The position numbers and the translations under genes are program-made. A stretch of DNA of 64,000 nt from assembly GCA_032717465.1 (NCBI GenBank), contig CM064657.1, positions 22,260,468 through 22,324,467 of the forward strand. The letters run 5' to 3'. This stretch comes from Coenobita brevimanus. Lineage: Eukaryota; Arthropoda; Malacostraca; Decapoda; Coenobitidae. Position 1 is the first letter of the stretch; every line of letters starts with the position of its first letter. The notes under the pieces are model-generated. The model did not search any database. It was not told where the DNA came from and worked only from the letters and a program-made list of their open reading frames with translations. This document shows positions 22,370 to 35,412 of this stretch, piece after piece.

Positions 22370-23555
22370 ATGATGTCTACTATTACTACTCTTGATGAAG
22401 CCAAAGATTTTTTGTCAAATGTGCAAACAGTGTGTGATGTAGAAAACAGAACAAAGAATGAACTTAAGCTTGTTGCTCAACTATTGGGAATTGCTGTTCG
22501 CTATCATCAGTCTAAAGATCAAATTGTTGACATGATTAATAAAAGCTTGTTTAATGTAACTCCTCCAGATGAGCAAACGCAGATTCAAATAGCTGAGTTA
22601 CAGCTAGCCGTGCAGGAGGCTCGTGCTAAGGAGGCTGAGTCTCAGGCTCGTATTCAGGAGGCACAGGCACAAAGTGAAATTGCTAGGATTCAGGCAGACC
22701 ATGAGTATCGCATGAAACAAAGTGGAACTAAATCATCTAGCTCTGATGATTTTGATGTGGCTAAAAATGTTAAACTTGTCCCTCCTTTTAATGAAACTGA
22801 TTCAAGAAAGTATTTTCAGTTGTTTGAGAGGGTAGCTACAGGTTTTAATTGGCCCAAAAAGTATTGGCCAGTACTCCTACAGAGTGTTCGCACCGGTAAA
22901 GCTCAAGTAACTTATGCATCTTTGCCTTAGGATCAATCTGATAATTATGATGTAGTTAAGAGCTTGATTCTTAAGGCCTAAGAGCTTGTTCCTGAAGCCT
23001 ATAGAGTAAAATTTAGGACAACTTATAAGCAAGATAAGCAATCCCATGCTGAGTATGCAAAAATCAAAGAAGATCTGTTAGAGCAGTGGTTAAATTCTAA
23101 GAATGTAAATTCTGATAAAAGTGCCTCCTTACCGTGTGATTTTGCTGGAGGACTACAGAAGGTGTATTAATAAAGATGTTAGCCTATATCTCGATGAGAA
23201 AAGAATAGATAATTTGTCTGATGCTGCAGTTTTAGCTGATGAATATGTTCTCAGTCACAAGAGATATTCTAAAGAAAAAAGGAAAGCTGAGAGTAAGTAC
23301 GTTGCCTCTACTCAGAGTACAGGTAACAGGAATGAGAATAAAGATGATGTTTCTCAGGAAGTAAATACCAGCTCCACCTCTAGATTTCAGAAAAGTAAAT
23401 GTACTTATTGGAGTAAGCTTGGTCATACTATGGAGCATTGTTTCAGGAGACAGCGTGATGTGAACAAAAAGGAGTCTTTAAATATTCAGTCAATTGGTCT
23501 AGTGTCCACCCTTGAGAGTTCCCAGAATTCTTTAACCGAGTTAACTGAACCTGCT
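22370..23555 (+). pseudogene. G2 gag
   Basis: The start is the conserved ATG at 22370. The SAP-like region, Ala/Glu coiled coil and capsid-like region match G1. Stops occur at 22928-22930 (Gln codon to TAG) and about 22980 (Tyr codon to TAA). At 23115-23139 a 25-base stretch is identical to the RT region at 25675-25699 and replaces native gag bases, which shifts the frame. The zinc knuckle reads CTYWSKLGHTMEHCF, with Trp for the second Cys. Confidence 0.85.
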
Positions 23556-25400
23556 TTGAGGGGTAAATTAAATTCTCATGACGAAGCTCCTCTTCTGAGC
23601 AGTAACGTGGGTGACACTCTCAAGAGTTCATGTGCTTATTTCCTGTCTGATGGTTTTGTCAGTCCTCTGGACAGTAATGACAGGAAATCAGTTAAAATAT
23701 ATCGTGATACAGTTGCTTGCCAATCCCTTATGCTGACCAGTGTTCTAGGCTCTAATGTTAATTCCTCTGATGAAACTGTAATCTTACAAGGTGTAGGGAA
23801 TAATTACTTCTCTGTCCCAATGTGCAGAATGAATTTAGAGTCTGGTTTTGTTAATAGTTCCGTTATGGTTGGGTTGGTTGAGACACTCCCAATGTCAGGT
23901 GTAACTTTCTTACTTGGAAATGGTATTGGTGGAAGTCGTGTGTCCAGCTCCTCAGTTGTCTAGTGAACCAGTGACTCCGATCCAGGATTGTGATGTCCCA
24001 GATGTGTTCTCTGCATGTGCTGTCACTAGGGCTAAGTCTAAAGTTACTGGTGATTTAGAGGATAATGATGATGATGTTATCCTAGCTGACACTTTTCTTG
24101 CTAATTTGGACCACTCACCAGATGAGGCAGTACCCCGATGTGTTGATAATTTGTCTCGTCAAGAGTTGGTTGAGTTGCCGGTTGCTGACCCTGATTTCAA
24201 AGGTCTAGCTAACTCTGCTTGCAGTGAGGAAGAGTCAGCTAGTGCTTCTACTTGTTATTATATAAAGTCAGGAGTACTTATGAGAAAGTGGAAACCCCCA
24301 GCAGCATCAGCCGACTGTGAATGGGAGGTTGTACATCAAGTTGTCATCCTTCGTTGTTGTAGGCAGGATATCATTAGAGTGGCTCATGATTCTAGTTTGG
24401 CAGGACACCTTGGAGTGAGGAAGACTGTGGCACGCGTTTTGAAACACTTCTACTGGCCAGATGTCTTCAGAGATGTTTCCTGTTATTGTGAGTCTTGTCA
24501 CACCTGTCAAGTTGTGGGGAAGTGTAATCAGACCGAAAAGGTTGCACTTCTAGTTCCCATTCCTCCTTTTGAGGCGCCATTCACCCGTGTGTTGGTGGAT
24601 ATTGTGAGCCCTCTTCCTAAGACTTCTTCAGGATTTTCTTATGTGTTGACCCTGATTAATATGACTACTCGTTATCCTGAAGCTATTCCACTTAGAAATA
24701 TCTCAGCAAAGAACGTGGTTAAGGAAATGCTGGGGTTCTTCACAAAGTTTGGTCTGCCCAAGGAGGTACAGTCAGACTGGGGAAGTAATTTCATGTTAAA
24801 TGTTTTCAAGCAGTCTCTGAAAGAGTTGGGCATCACCCAGATCACGTCTTCAGCTTACCATCCCCAGACCCAAGGAGCGTTGGAGAGATATCATCAAACA
24901 CTCAAATCGATGCCTAGGAAATACTGTTTGGAACATCAGAAAGACTGAGATAAAGGTCTTCCATTCGTTGTATTTGCCGCAAGAGAATCTCCAAATGAAT
25001 CACTGGGCTTCTCACCCTTTGAACCACTGTTTGGCCATGAAGTAAGAGGACCCCTTAAGCTACTCAAGGAATGCTGGCTGTCGGAGGAAGATGACGTCAA
25101 CATGCTGGAGTATGTGATGAAGTTCAAAAAATGGCTGTCCACTGCTTTACAGCTGGCGAGAGAGAATTTAGGAGCTGCTCAGGAGAAGATGAAGACTTGG
25201 TATGATAAGAAGTCCAGGTTACGCCACTTTCAGCCAGGAGATAAGGTTTTGATTCCGCTACCGGTGCATGGGCAACCTCTTCAAGCCAAGTATAGTGGTC
25301 CTTATTTCGTGGAGAAGAAACTCAGTGATGTCAACTATGTCATCGCCACACCAGTTCGTAGAAAGAACAAGGAACTTTGTCACATCAACATGCTAAAGTT
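23556..25400 (+). pseudogene. G2 protease and integrase
   Basis: The protease shows YRDTVACQSLML (DTV in place of catalytic DTG) and FLLGNGIGG (Asp lost from the GND motif). A 2-nt loss near 23940 shifts the frame. Integrase continues from 23914 with HDSSLAGHLG, CESCHTCQ, VLVDIVSPLP, DWGSNF and GALERYHQTLK, so the DDE triad is present. A stop at 24946-24948 (Arg to TGA) interrupts the core end. The C-terminal GPY-like module (MKTWYDKKSR, FQPGDKVLIPLP, YSGPYFVEKK) is open. Integrase precedes RT, as in G1. Confidence 0.88.
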
Positions 25401-26246
25401 ATATCACAGGCGGGACGAAAATAACCCAGTCTGCACTGTAGCTGTTCCACCCGAGTCTGCAAGTGAAGCTCTCCCATGCAGTATGAGCCTGAGTGATAGT
25501 TTGGGGAAGAATCCTGATATCATGAATGATCTCCAGACTAAGCTTTCTCATCTACCTCCCGAGGAAAGGCAGGAGTTTTCGGCATTACTGCAGGAGTACC
25601 CGCAAGTGTTCCGTGCCACTACAGGAAGAACCACTGTTTTGATGCATGATGTCGATGTTGGAGACGCAAAGTCAATAAAAGTGCCTCCTTACCGTGTGAA
25701 CCCAGTAAAAGTTCCTCTCATCCAGAAGGAGCTTGGCTACCTGTTGGACCACAAGATGATTGAGCTCTGTCAGAGCGAGTGGAGTTCTCTTGTCACTCTA
25801 GTCCCTAAGCCAGGTGGGTCACAGCGGCTTTGCATTGACTACGGACGTGTTAATCAGATAACCAAAACAGACACCCTCTCTCTCGTGTGGAAGATTGCAT
25901 GGACAAGATCGGAAAGGCTAGGTACATAAGTAAGTTTGATTTGTTAAAGGGATACTGGCAAGTACCTATGACTGAACGTGCTAGGGAGATCTCATGTTTT
26001 GTAACACTAAGAAAGAGCTTTTGGCCTTGATTTTGGGTTTACAGCATTTTTCATTTTATTTGTGTTCTGGTTTTGACCCCATAGTCATTTATACCGATCA
26101 TAACCCACTGAAATTCCTTAGTAAGTTTAAAGATAAAAATCAGAGATTGACAAGATGGAGTCTACTTCTTCAGGAGTATTCATTAGACATACAGCATGTC
26201 AAGGGGAAAGAAAATGTTATTACAGATTGCTTATCTAGACTTTAGA
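25401..26246 (+). pseudogene. G2 reverse transcriptase and RNase H with internal deletion
   Basis: The RT N-terminal half is recognisable (LVTLVPKPGGSQRLCIDY, then a shifted frame with DLLKGYWQVP). At about 26010 the sequence jumps from a GGAAAGACTTTTG-type site to the RNase H GAGAAAGAGCTTTTGG site. It loses about 680 bp, including the YVDD box and connection domain. RNase H keeps YTDHNPLKF and ENVITDCLSRL. Confidence 0.88.
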
Positions 26247-26274
26247 CAGACTGTTTTAGCTGTGTAATTCTAAC

Positions 26275-26278
26275 GTAC
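26275..26278. other. target-site duplication of palindrome P, left copy
   Basis: GTAC. The right copy is 30174-30177. Uninterrupted LTRs read TAACGTACAGTATG here, with one GTAC. Confidence 0.85.
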
Positions 26279-27873
26279 ACCCGCGAACCAAAGTTTGGGT
26301 ACCCCCCTCGATGGAAGGAAGTGGAAGTCAGGGTTAGAGAGAGGGCAGGTGAACGGACAACCGTGAGTGGTACTTTGGAACTAAGCTACGAGGCGAATAT
26401 TGAGAAACCTAATGACACTGGATTCGAAACATTTCCATGCAATTCACCTGCAAAACATTGTGTGTTCGTAACATACATACTGTAACATATAACATAGACT
26501 ACTGTGTTATCATGGTGTCCTGTGATACTGACCCATCTGTTTCGGATCCTCATCACACAAATAAAGCACCGAGCTAGTTGTATATCAGTTGCAACTTGTC
26601 ATTATAACTGCAGTCACAATTTTTGTGAATGTTATCCCTGGATTGTCTATAGGTATAATAAAGAATGATTGTGAATTTAATGTTGATTTTCACAGTAGTT
26701 GTGCGGATGGTTATAAATGTGGCAATTAGTTTATGTGGACGAATAAACCACATTGTGATGGACAGTGGAGAGCATTGGCGAATAATTTACTATAAGCAGA
26801 TGAAATTAGATGCAAACAACACAAAATATTATGAGACAACGAAGACACAGCTTTGGTATCCTGCTCCGCCTTGTTATCAAGGTCTTAACTGTGGCTTCAC
26901 CTCATACGTGCATTATTTTCCTTCAGTCGCTGCCTCTTTTATTACTCTTACTTCCCGGTATCCTCTTACTGCGAGTCGTTATATTTCTTGGAGGGTTTCT
27001 TGTCGTCCGGTCCTATAACCCCTACTGTATTACATTATTCCTCGCATCATCACTCCCAGGCAAACAACGTTAGCACAAGACTGCTGAATCTGTTAATACC
27101 ATTATTGCCACTGCCACTACTATTTCCCCTTTCCCCATTGTGTCTACTGCAATTCCCCTCACAGTACTACTACTGCTACTCCTATTACTACTCCACTATA
27201 AATCTGTATAATAATACATATGATTGTCCTTATGTCTGTGTATCTGTTAATCATATTGTCCCTGTCCCACCTGGCGACAACTCGTCACTTACCCTGCACC
27301 ACTACCCCAGTTGCACCCCACCCCCCTCTCTCCCACCCGCCATGAGCTCTATTCCTCCCCCACTCCGATCCATTTAACCCCTCACCTCCTTCTTGGGCCA
27401 CCAGGCCTGTTGTTCACCTTTTACCGGTGAATATATGTGGCATCCATTAATAAGATTAATTATAAAATTGACAGTAATAACATACATCTGCAGCATTCCG
27501 AACATTACATAATTATTAAAGTCGCAGACCCAAACTTGTCTATATTACGGAGCTCTGATATATTAACCACAGAACCGACCACAGGCCGTTCCTATCATTG
27601 CCACTGGACCTCACCTGTAGCACTTCACCATAGTAATACAACCCATTGAAGTCCTTTGTGGGATCACTACACATGTTTGGGAAAAATAACAGCGCACAAC
27701 ATGCCTACAATCCATTAAAATACACCCGTGACGTTTCACTGACATCCACTAAATTGCCTAGAAGTTAGCGGACAAACATACGGCTGGACATAGACTGAGG
27801 CCGAATGTCTCGCATCGGTATATGACAACCTGACAAAACTATTACGATCCTACTTTGTAGGTGTCATCATAGT

Positions 27874-27875
<2 letters not shown>

Positions 27876-27909
<34 letters not shown>

Positions 27910-27985
27910 CGTAGTAGTAGTAGTAGCAGTAGCAGCAGTAGTAGTAGTAGTAGTAGTAGTGGTAATAGTAGTAGTAGTAGTAGTA
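27876..27985. repeat. (AAT)n-(GTA)n microsatellite near the centre of P
   Basis: Trinucleotide repeats in the left arm. The right arm has a shorter (ATT)n at 28252-28279. Confidence 0.95.
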
Positions 27986-28752
27986 GAAGTAGTAATCACA
28001 TGTTAATATCCATGATACAGAGGAGGACAAACACCATAATCTCCCTGATAAAACAAGTGAAAACAGCTATGACATATACTTTCCAAACAGTGCCATAATA
28101 TGCTGTAATGGTAGGGTTATAGTAATACTAAATTAATGTTTGACCGCAACCCAACTTTCTGTCATGGCAAACAGATTCTGCATTGCGTCGGCACATGCTA
28201 TTCCAGTGTGTGTCCTTCTCAGTATCGTGCCTAATAACATGTGATTAATTACTATTATTATTATTATTATTATTATTACTGTGATGACACCTGCAATGCA
28301 GGATCACGAGAGTTTTCTCAGGTCGTTACATACCGATGCGAGACATTCTGCTTCTGTCTGTCTGTGTCCAGTCGTTTGTTTGTTTGTCCAGTAACTTCTC
28401 CTAGGCTATTTGATGGATGTCAGTGAAACATCATATGCTTATTTTAGCGGTTTGTAGGCATGTCGTGCAGTTATTTTTCCGAAACACATGTAGCGATCTC
28501 ACAGAGGACTACAGTGGGTTGTATTACCATGGTGAAGTGCTATAGGAAAGGTGCAGTGGTACGAGTGATAAGAACGGTCTGTGGTCGGTTTTGTGGTTAA
28601 TATATCAGTGCCCCGTAATATAAGCACGTTTGGGTCTGCAGTTATTAAGTGTAATGTTAGGAACACTACAGTATACATCTACGATGTTGTTGTTATTATT
28701 ATATTATTATCGCCTACCTTTAGAAGGCGGAGCGATCATGTTTTTAACTGCA

Positions 28753-28876
<124 letters not shown>

Positions 28877-30177
28877 CCTATTATATCTCATGAACGGCTT
28901 GAGCTATCAACATAAAACCTTCATGGTATCAAAATATGGCCTAAAGTTTGGACTTGGAAATAGAATATTTTAGAGGCCGATTACCGTTTAGCTCTTAAAT
29001 GCCTTCTTTTTTATCATTAATGCATGCCACGTATATTCACCGGTAAAGGGTGAAAAACAGGCCTTTTGGCCCAAGGATGAGGTGAAGGGTAATGTGGTGT
29101 CTGAGTGGAGGAGGAGTAGAATCCATGGTGGGTGGGAACTGGAGTAGCGGTGCCGGGTCAGTGACGAGTTGTCGACGGTGGGACAGGGACAATAATTATG
29201 ATTAACAGATACACAGACATAAGGACAATCACATGAATTATTATACAGATTTATAGTGGAGTAGTAATAGGAGCAGCAGTAGTAGTACTGTGAGGGGAAT
29301 TGCAGTAGACACAATGGGGAAAGGGGGAATAGTAGTGACAGTGGTAATAATGGTATTAACAAATTCAACAGTCTTGGGCTAAAGTTGTTTGTTTGGGAGT
29401 GATGATGCGAGGAATAATGTAATACAGTAGGGGTTATAGGACCGGACGTCAAGAAACCCTCCAAGGAATATGACGACTCGCAGTAAGAGGATACCGGGAA
29501 GTAAGAGTAATAAAAGAGGCAGCGACTGAAGGAAAATAATGCACGTATGACGTGAAGCCACAGTTAAGACCTTGATAACAAGGCGGAGCAGGATACCACG
29601 GCTGTGTCTTCGTTGTCTCATAATATTTTATGTTGTTTGCATCTAATTTCATCTGGTTATAGTAAATTATTGGCGAATGCTCTCCACTGTCCATCACAAT
29701 GTGGTTTAGTCGTCCACATAAAATAATTGCCACATTTATAACCATCCGCACAACTACTGTGAAAATCAACAATAAATTCACAATCATTCTTTATTATAAC
29801 TATAGACAGTCCAGGGATAACATTAAAAAAAATTGTGACTGCAGTTATAATGACAAGTTGCAACTGATATACAACTGGCTCGGTGCTTTATTTGTGTGAT
29901 GAGGATCCGAAACAGATGGGTCAGTATCACAGGACACCATGATAACACAGTAGTCTCTGTTATATGTTACAGTATGTATGTTACGAATGCATAATGTTTT
30001 GCAGGTGAATTGCATGGAAATGTTTCGAATCCAGTGTCATTAGGTTTCTCACTATTCGCCTCGTAGCTCAGTTCCAAAGCACCACTCACGGTTGTCCGTT
30101 CACCTGCCCTCTCTCTAACCCTGACTTCCACTTCCCTCCATCGAGGGGGGTACCGAAACTTTGGTTCGCGGGTGTAC

Positions 30178-30917
30178 AGTATGCTGCATGTTTGATCACG
30201 AGCGTGTTCTACCTCACTCCCCCCCTTCTCCCTTATCGTAGAGTAAGTTGTTTTTTCTGTTGTTCAGAGCAGGAGTGTCAACTCTTTGTCCCCTCTGGCT
30301 TCATTTGCGCATCCTTCTTACAAGTTGTATCAAGCTCTGCCGGCCCCTATATAATGAGCTCAGTCTCTACATTAATTGCCACTTAGATCTACTCCTTATT
30401 TTGTTCACATCTCTGTCCTTCCCTGTACAGTTGTTATTATTGTGAGTGCTCAGGAAGTCTCCAACCATCTAGCAGCTGTGTAATTTGAGTATAACTGTTA
30501 TTGCATTTTTTCTTGTACTGTGTAGCGTAAGGTGTTAATTCTTAGGCCTAGTAAGGTTTTTGTGATTCATGTGTTTTGGGTGTCAGCCCTTATTAATAAT
30601 AGTTTGTATCTGTAATAATATATCTTGCATTCACTGAGTATTATCTGGTATTTCAATTTATCAGGGCTAACTTAGATAAATTTACTCTTGCTAATTTCGT
30701 GTTAATAGAGGCTATTGCAGTTAACCATATATTTAACCTGTTTTTTGCCATTACATTATCCTTATGAGTCCTGAATGTTTTGTTGTTAGTTTGAGCATTA
30801 AACTTTAACTTGTAATTTTACCTAACTCTTTTGTTTTGAACCTGGAACTTTACGGGACAGTAGTGATTTTTAGTATTCTCACTTAAAGTGTACATTATCT
30901 TTCTCTGTTCCGTAACA
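30178..30917 (+). repeat. LTR subfamily A, 3' part, beside P
   Basis: It continues from the GTAC at 30174-30177 through TATATAATGAGCTC to GTTCCGTAACA at 30917. It lacks the first ~35 bp, which were displaced or lost to the left of P. TA-rich LINE sequence follows. Confidence 0.85.
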
Positions 30918-31025
30918 ATGCATATACATTGACATATACATACATATATATACGAACATATATATATACATACATACATAAATACACACATCCATGCATA
31001 TGAACATACACACTTTCATTCACAC

Positions 31026-31086
<61 letters not shown>
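31026..31086. repeat. (TA)n microsatellite in LINE 3' UTR
   Basis: Pure TA. Counterparts are 43163-43328, 47171-47234 and 59103-59141, with different lengths. Confidence 0.95.
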
Positions 31087-31091
<5 letters not shown>

Positions 31092-31298
31092 TATTTTATT
31101 TTTTTTGTATTTTTATTTTTATTATTTTTTTGGTAATTTTTTTTATATTTTTAGTGTTATATTACTTATAAACAAAAATGCTTAATATAAAGATCCTAAA
31201 ACTAATCACCTAGCAGACAAATCTCTATCATATAGTAAGTCCTAAGAGACAAATAACTAGACCTACACTAATGGCAAAAAAGCTTCGAGAAAAAGAAC

Positions 31299-31700
31299 AC
31301 CATCGACTGCAGATATGTAATGCCTATCGACATTACATACCGGCACTCATCACCTGGTGACTGTCAGTCGAGGCACAACCTAATATAGGGGACATCAATA
31401 TATGAAAGGGAACCAGACGAGTCAGGAACATTTCCATATACGTCAGCTGTCGGCCCTAATTAGAATAACTTAAGCAAGATGGCACAATGTATTTACATAA
31501 TTTATACAAAAAGTGAAGAACCTCGCCCAGCAGACCACCATCGACTGCAAGTGCCCAATACCTTCCTATATTGCACACTTGCACTCATCAGCTGGTGACT
31601 GTCAGGCGAGGAACTTGGCTTAATGTAGGGGACATCTATATTAGAAATAGATCAGTGGGAGGAGGAACTATTTAAAATATGTCAACTGTCAACCCTTATT
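31299..31700 (-). repeat. tandem pair of about 240-bp units in LINE 3' UTR
   Basis: Each unit holds CACCATCGACTGCA, then CACTCATCA.CTGGTGACTG, TCAG.CGAGG and TAGGGGACATC (about 31299-31490 and 31538-31700). Unit B of the duplication has only one, a hybrid, at 47440-47600. Confidence 0.75.
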
Positions 31701-31721
31701 AATATTACAATATATACATAT

Positions 31722-32978
31722 TTACCGTTGATAAAAACCATAACCACACAGTAAAAAAGTCACATCACTGATCAGTCTCGTCTCTCTCAAGAAAGCCATC
31801 AATTTATCAGTCATAACAATGTCCCCATCACCCAGGATCGTGGACAGGGTGAAGGGGACGTCTGCTGCACCACAGTAATTTATAAGTGAAGCACGTTCAC
31901 GAATAAATCGCCGACAGCGCAGGATGATATGACTGATAGATAACACCGTATCACAGATGTCACAGTGCGGTGGGAAGCGTCTTTCCATATAAGGTTTCAT
32001 ATGTGTTAAAATGGTGGCATTGAGCCGTAACCGTGGCAACACTTTTTCTTCCAGGCGACTGGGGCGGTTGGCGGTGTCCCAGTAGCCCATGTATGGCTTA
32101 CAGGTCGGAATATTTAGTCTGGTCCACTGACCTTGCCACAGAAGATTTATTGATTTCTTTCCGAGAGAGAGACTCGACCGTAGATCACGAGGAACGTCCC
32201 AAGTCTCCTCGAGCTCTACAGCCGACTTTGCAAGTAAGTCAGCCTGCTCATTGCCATAGATACGACAATGACCAGGCACCCAGATCAGCGTGAATGACTC
32301 GTTGCATAAATGCAACTTATTGACGATACGGCCCTGGATCTCGTGAGAGTCTGTAGTACAAGATGCAATTGCCTGAAGGGCTGATTTTGAATCTGAAAAT
32401 ATGACAAATGAGTCCTGCCTAGGATTGAGAGCATAGTCTATGGCTTTGTCAATAGCAAAAAGTTCGGAGGAAAACACAGATGTATGAGTCGGCAACCGAT
32501 ACCTAAGTGCACATTCAGTCGACCACACACTTGCACCCACACATTCACTCAACTTGGAGCCGTCGGTGTACAACTGATGGGACCCCAAGTGACGAACAAT
32601 GATGTTACGAAACAAGTGATGGACCTCCGCCTCTGGCGCCTTGGCCTTTGGTGCTGGGAGCCATGAGACATCCACTGTAAAGCTGGGTGGCTCCCAAGGC
32701 GCTATCTTTTTAAACACCAACTTGTCACAGTCACTGGGGTCCACACCAAGCTCCTGAGTCAGTAAGTGGAGGCGAACGGCAAGTGGCCGACGCATCCCCC
32801 GCAGAAGGTGGTGGTATTGACGCAGGGGGGCACAGGCCACATTGCCGATATTATTTTTCCTAAACGTCCTTACGCCGTAGGACAAGGCCAGGTGATCACG
32901 GCGAATATGGAGGGGAGGCACATTCGCCTCCACTTCCATTCGAGCCACAAGGGTACACCGGACGGCTCCAAGACACAT
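31722..32978 (-). pseudogene. LINE unit A RNase H and ORF2 C-terminus
   Basis: A 418-residue open frame. RNase H motifs: LYTDGSKLSE (catalytic D), FSSELFAIDKAI (E), VIFSDSKSALQAI (D) and IWVPGHCRIYGNEQAD (H and last D). The C-terminal Cys/His block PPHCDICDTVLSISHIILRC is typical of I/Jockey-type LINEs. The frame is intact here, but a shared TGA at the RT/RNase H boundary (about 32979-32981) separates it from RT. Copy B has a frameshift and a stop instead. Confidence 0.92.
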
Positions 32979-34645
32979 TCACAAACATTTATTCTGTAAC
33001 ACATTCAATCCTTTCAGTGTGGCATGGGATGCCGAGCCATACACCTGTGCGCCATTGTCTAGCTTCGATCGAATAAGGGACTTATACTCCATTAATAAAG
33101 ATTTTCTGTTGGCACCCCAGGTAGTACCCGCTAGGTACTTGAGGACATTTAACGGTTTATCACAACGAGCAAGCAAAGTATTAACGTGAAGTTTAAAATT
33201 CATTCTATGATCAAAATGTATTCCTAAAAATTCTAAAAATTTTTGAAAAGGTACCACCTGATTATCCAAAGTTAAGCACAAATTAGGTACGTTACAATTA
33301 GTGAAGACTATAGCGGCACACTTATGGACGGAAAACTTAAATCCCCACTGCAAGGCCCATTGGTGGACGGAGTCAAGGGCTGATTGAATCCGCCCAGCAT
33401 TACGGGAATAGTGCCATATTGCACAATCGTCAGCGTAGAGCGAGTGTTTAAGATTCCTCGGGATGAGAGCTGATGACAGAATATCATTGATCATAATACT
33501 AAATAATGTAGGACTAAGCACACTTCCCTGTGGCACCCCGTTTTCCTGGATAAATATATCCGACGTTACATTACGGGCAATTTGACAGAGAAAGTTCTGT
33601 CCCTTAAGAAATTTGAAATAAAAATAGGCAAATTTCCTCTTAAACCATAAGCATAGAGCTTCATTAGTATACCGTGTTGCCATGTCATGTCATAGGCTTT
33701 ATGGATGTCCAAGAACACCCCTATCATGAATTCTTTATTGGCAAATGCCTCTGCAATACAATGCTCCAAATTCATTAAATGATCTAGTGAACTTCTGTAT
33801 TTACGGAAGCCACATTGTTGATCATTTAACAAATTCTTCGACTCTTAAACAAAAAGAAGCCTATTGTTTACCATACGTTCCATGACCTTACATAGACAAG
33901 AAGTCAACACAATAGGACGAAATGAAGTGGGATTCATAAGACGACCAGCCTCTTTGGGTATCGGTATGACGTGCGCAAAGTGCCATGAGTTTGGGAACGT
34001 TCGAGACGCCCAAATCTCATTGTACAGTGCTAACATCTTAATCAGGTTGTCCTGATTAAGATGCTGGATCATACCGTACGTGATGGTGTCTGGTCCAGGG
34101 CTGGTGTCTTTATAGGATTTAAGGGCAAGAAGCAGTTCATCTAGCATAAACTCTTGGTTGTATGGGGAGTCTATGTCTTCTGTGGCAAAGTCTAATATCC
34201 GTAGCTCAGCCGTGCGTTTATGATGTTGAAAACGCGGGTCATAATTGGCTGAGCTACTTACATGAGAAAAACTCCTGGCGAGGATGTTAGCAACGTCCAC
34301 GGGCTCGTCATAGGTGGTGTTATTCACCTGCAAGGTGGTCACAGGGAAGTATGGGCGCTTATTATTTAATAATCTTATAGTGGACCAGACTTTATGTAAT
34401 GGTGTTGTACGAGTCACCGTGGACACAAAGGACCGCCAGGAGTCACGTTTAGCCCTTCTTATTATTCTCCTTGCCTCAGCCCGTGCCTGTTTGTATGCAA
34501 TAAAATTTTCCTCAGTGGGCTGACTATCAAAAATCCTGTATCTCCTATTGCGTTTTCTTAATGCTTGTCGGCAATCCAGCGTCCACCAATGTGCTCTATA
34601 CTTCGCACGAACTGTAGATAGAAGTCTTGGGAACAGCAGCCTCAT
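32979..34645 (-). pseudogene. LINE unit A reverse transcriptase
   Basis: Motifs: TSPGPDTITYGMIQHL, HVIPIPKEAGRLMNPTSFRP, DQQCGFRKYRSSLDHL, IGVFLDIHKAYDMTW (catalytic D), ENGVPQGSVLSPTLFS and HSLYADDCAIWHYS (catalytic YADD). A TAA at about 33845 (private to this copy) and a frame change near 33580 break it. In copy B the same region is a continuous 555-residue frame (50547-48880). Confidence 0.92.
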
Positions 34646-35412
34646 CTGCGTGGAATATGGAAGTAGTTATATTTTCGACCTTAACATCTATGGTCTCCCC
34701 AGATATATCTAAATTGGCGATCCTTGAGAAGGATCCCCAATCTGCTTTCTTATAGTTAAATTTTGGAGGTGGAGAGTCCGAAATGATGTCGCGTGTATAA
34801 GAAAGACAGATGGGTAAATGATCACTTCCCAACTAGTCGTCGTAAGGGTCCCTTGAGAAATCTTGATGTATACCAGGGGAGGCCAAAGATAAGTCAATGG
34901 CCCAAAAGTTACCAGTACCATCATCTACACGAGTCGCTCTACCATCGTTCAGAAGACAAAGGTTGGACTGTACTATTAGGTCGGCAACTTCCTCCCCACA
35001 ACCATCGATCTTCAAGCTACCAAACTGATAGTGATGGGCGTTAAAGTCGCCCAGCACTAACTTATTCCCAGGTAGATGTTCAACTAGTGAATTTAAAGCA
35101 TCACTATCAATGGGGCCGTGTGGAGGACAGTACAGAGAGCAAACAGACAGATACGTGTTATTAAATTTTACTCTGCACACGACAGCTTCCAGAGTAGAAT
35201 TTAGAATCACTTCCGTTTGTGGGTGTGATTTGTGTGTGTATATGGCAACTCCGTGACCTTCATATCTTCTATACGAGTGATAGTGTTTGAACTGTAGAGG
35301 ATCAGGATGATCCTCCAGGCGCATCTCCTGTTAACAAACAATGTCTGGCCTGTGTATTCACAGCAAGGTTGCTATATTGTGTAACTTATTCCCGACACCT
35401 CTACAATTCCAC
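34646..35412 (-). pseudogene. LINE unit A APE endonuclease
   Basis: It opens with QWNCRGVGNKLHN (catalytic N). An in-frame TAA at about 35331, shared with copy B, precedes QEMRLEDHPD. Further motifs are LVLGDFNAHH (GDxN) and GSDHLPICLS (SDH). A private change at about 34832 creates a stop between the last two blocks. This is an APE-like target-nicking nuclease. Confidence 0.88.

Noticed and set aside
22370..26246. Integrase-first order as a rearrangement of a normal gypsy element
   Set aside because: All four copies show it, with the linker between integrase and RT intact in each.
26665..27018. Matching 112-117-residue ORFs in both arms of P
   Set aside because: Conservation follows from the recent inverted repeat; no domain recognised and the frame is not kept to the same end in both arms.
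29657..29863. 68-residue frame in the arm of P with a hydrophobic start and several Cys (also 45796-46002), resembling a small secreted protein
   Set aside because: It begins with TTG rather than ATG, and the equivalent frame in the left arm of P has an early stop.
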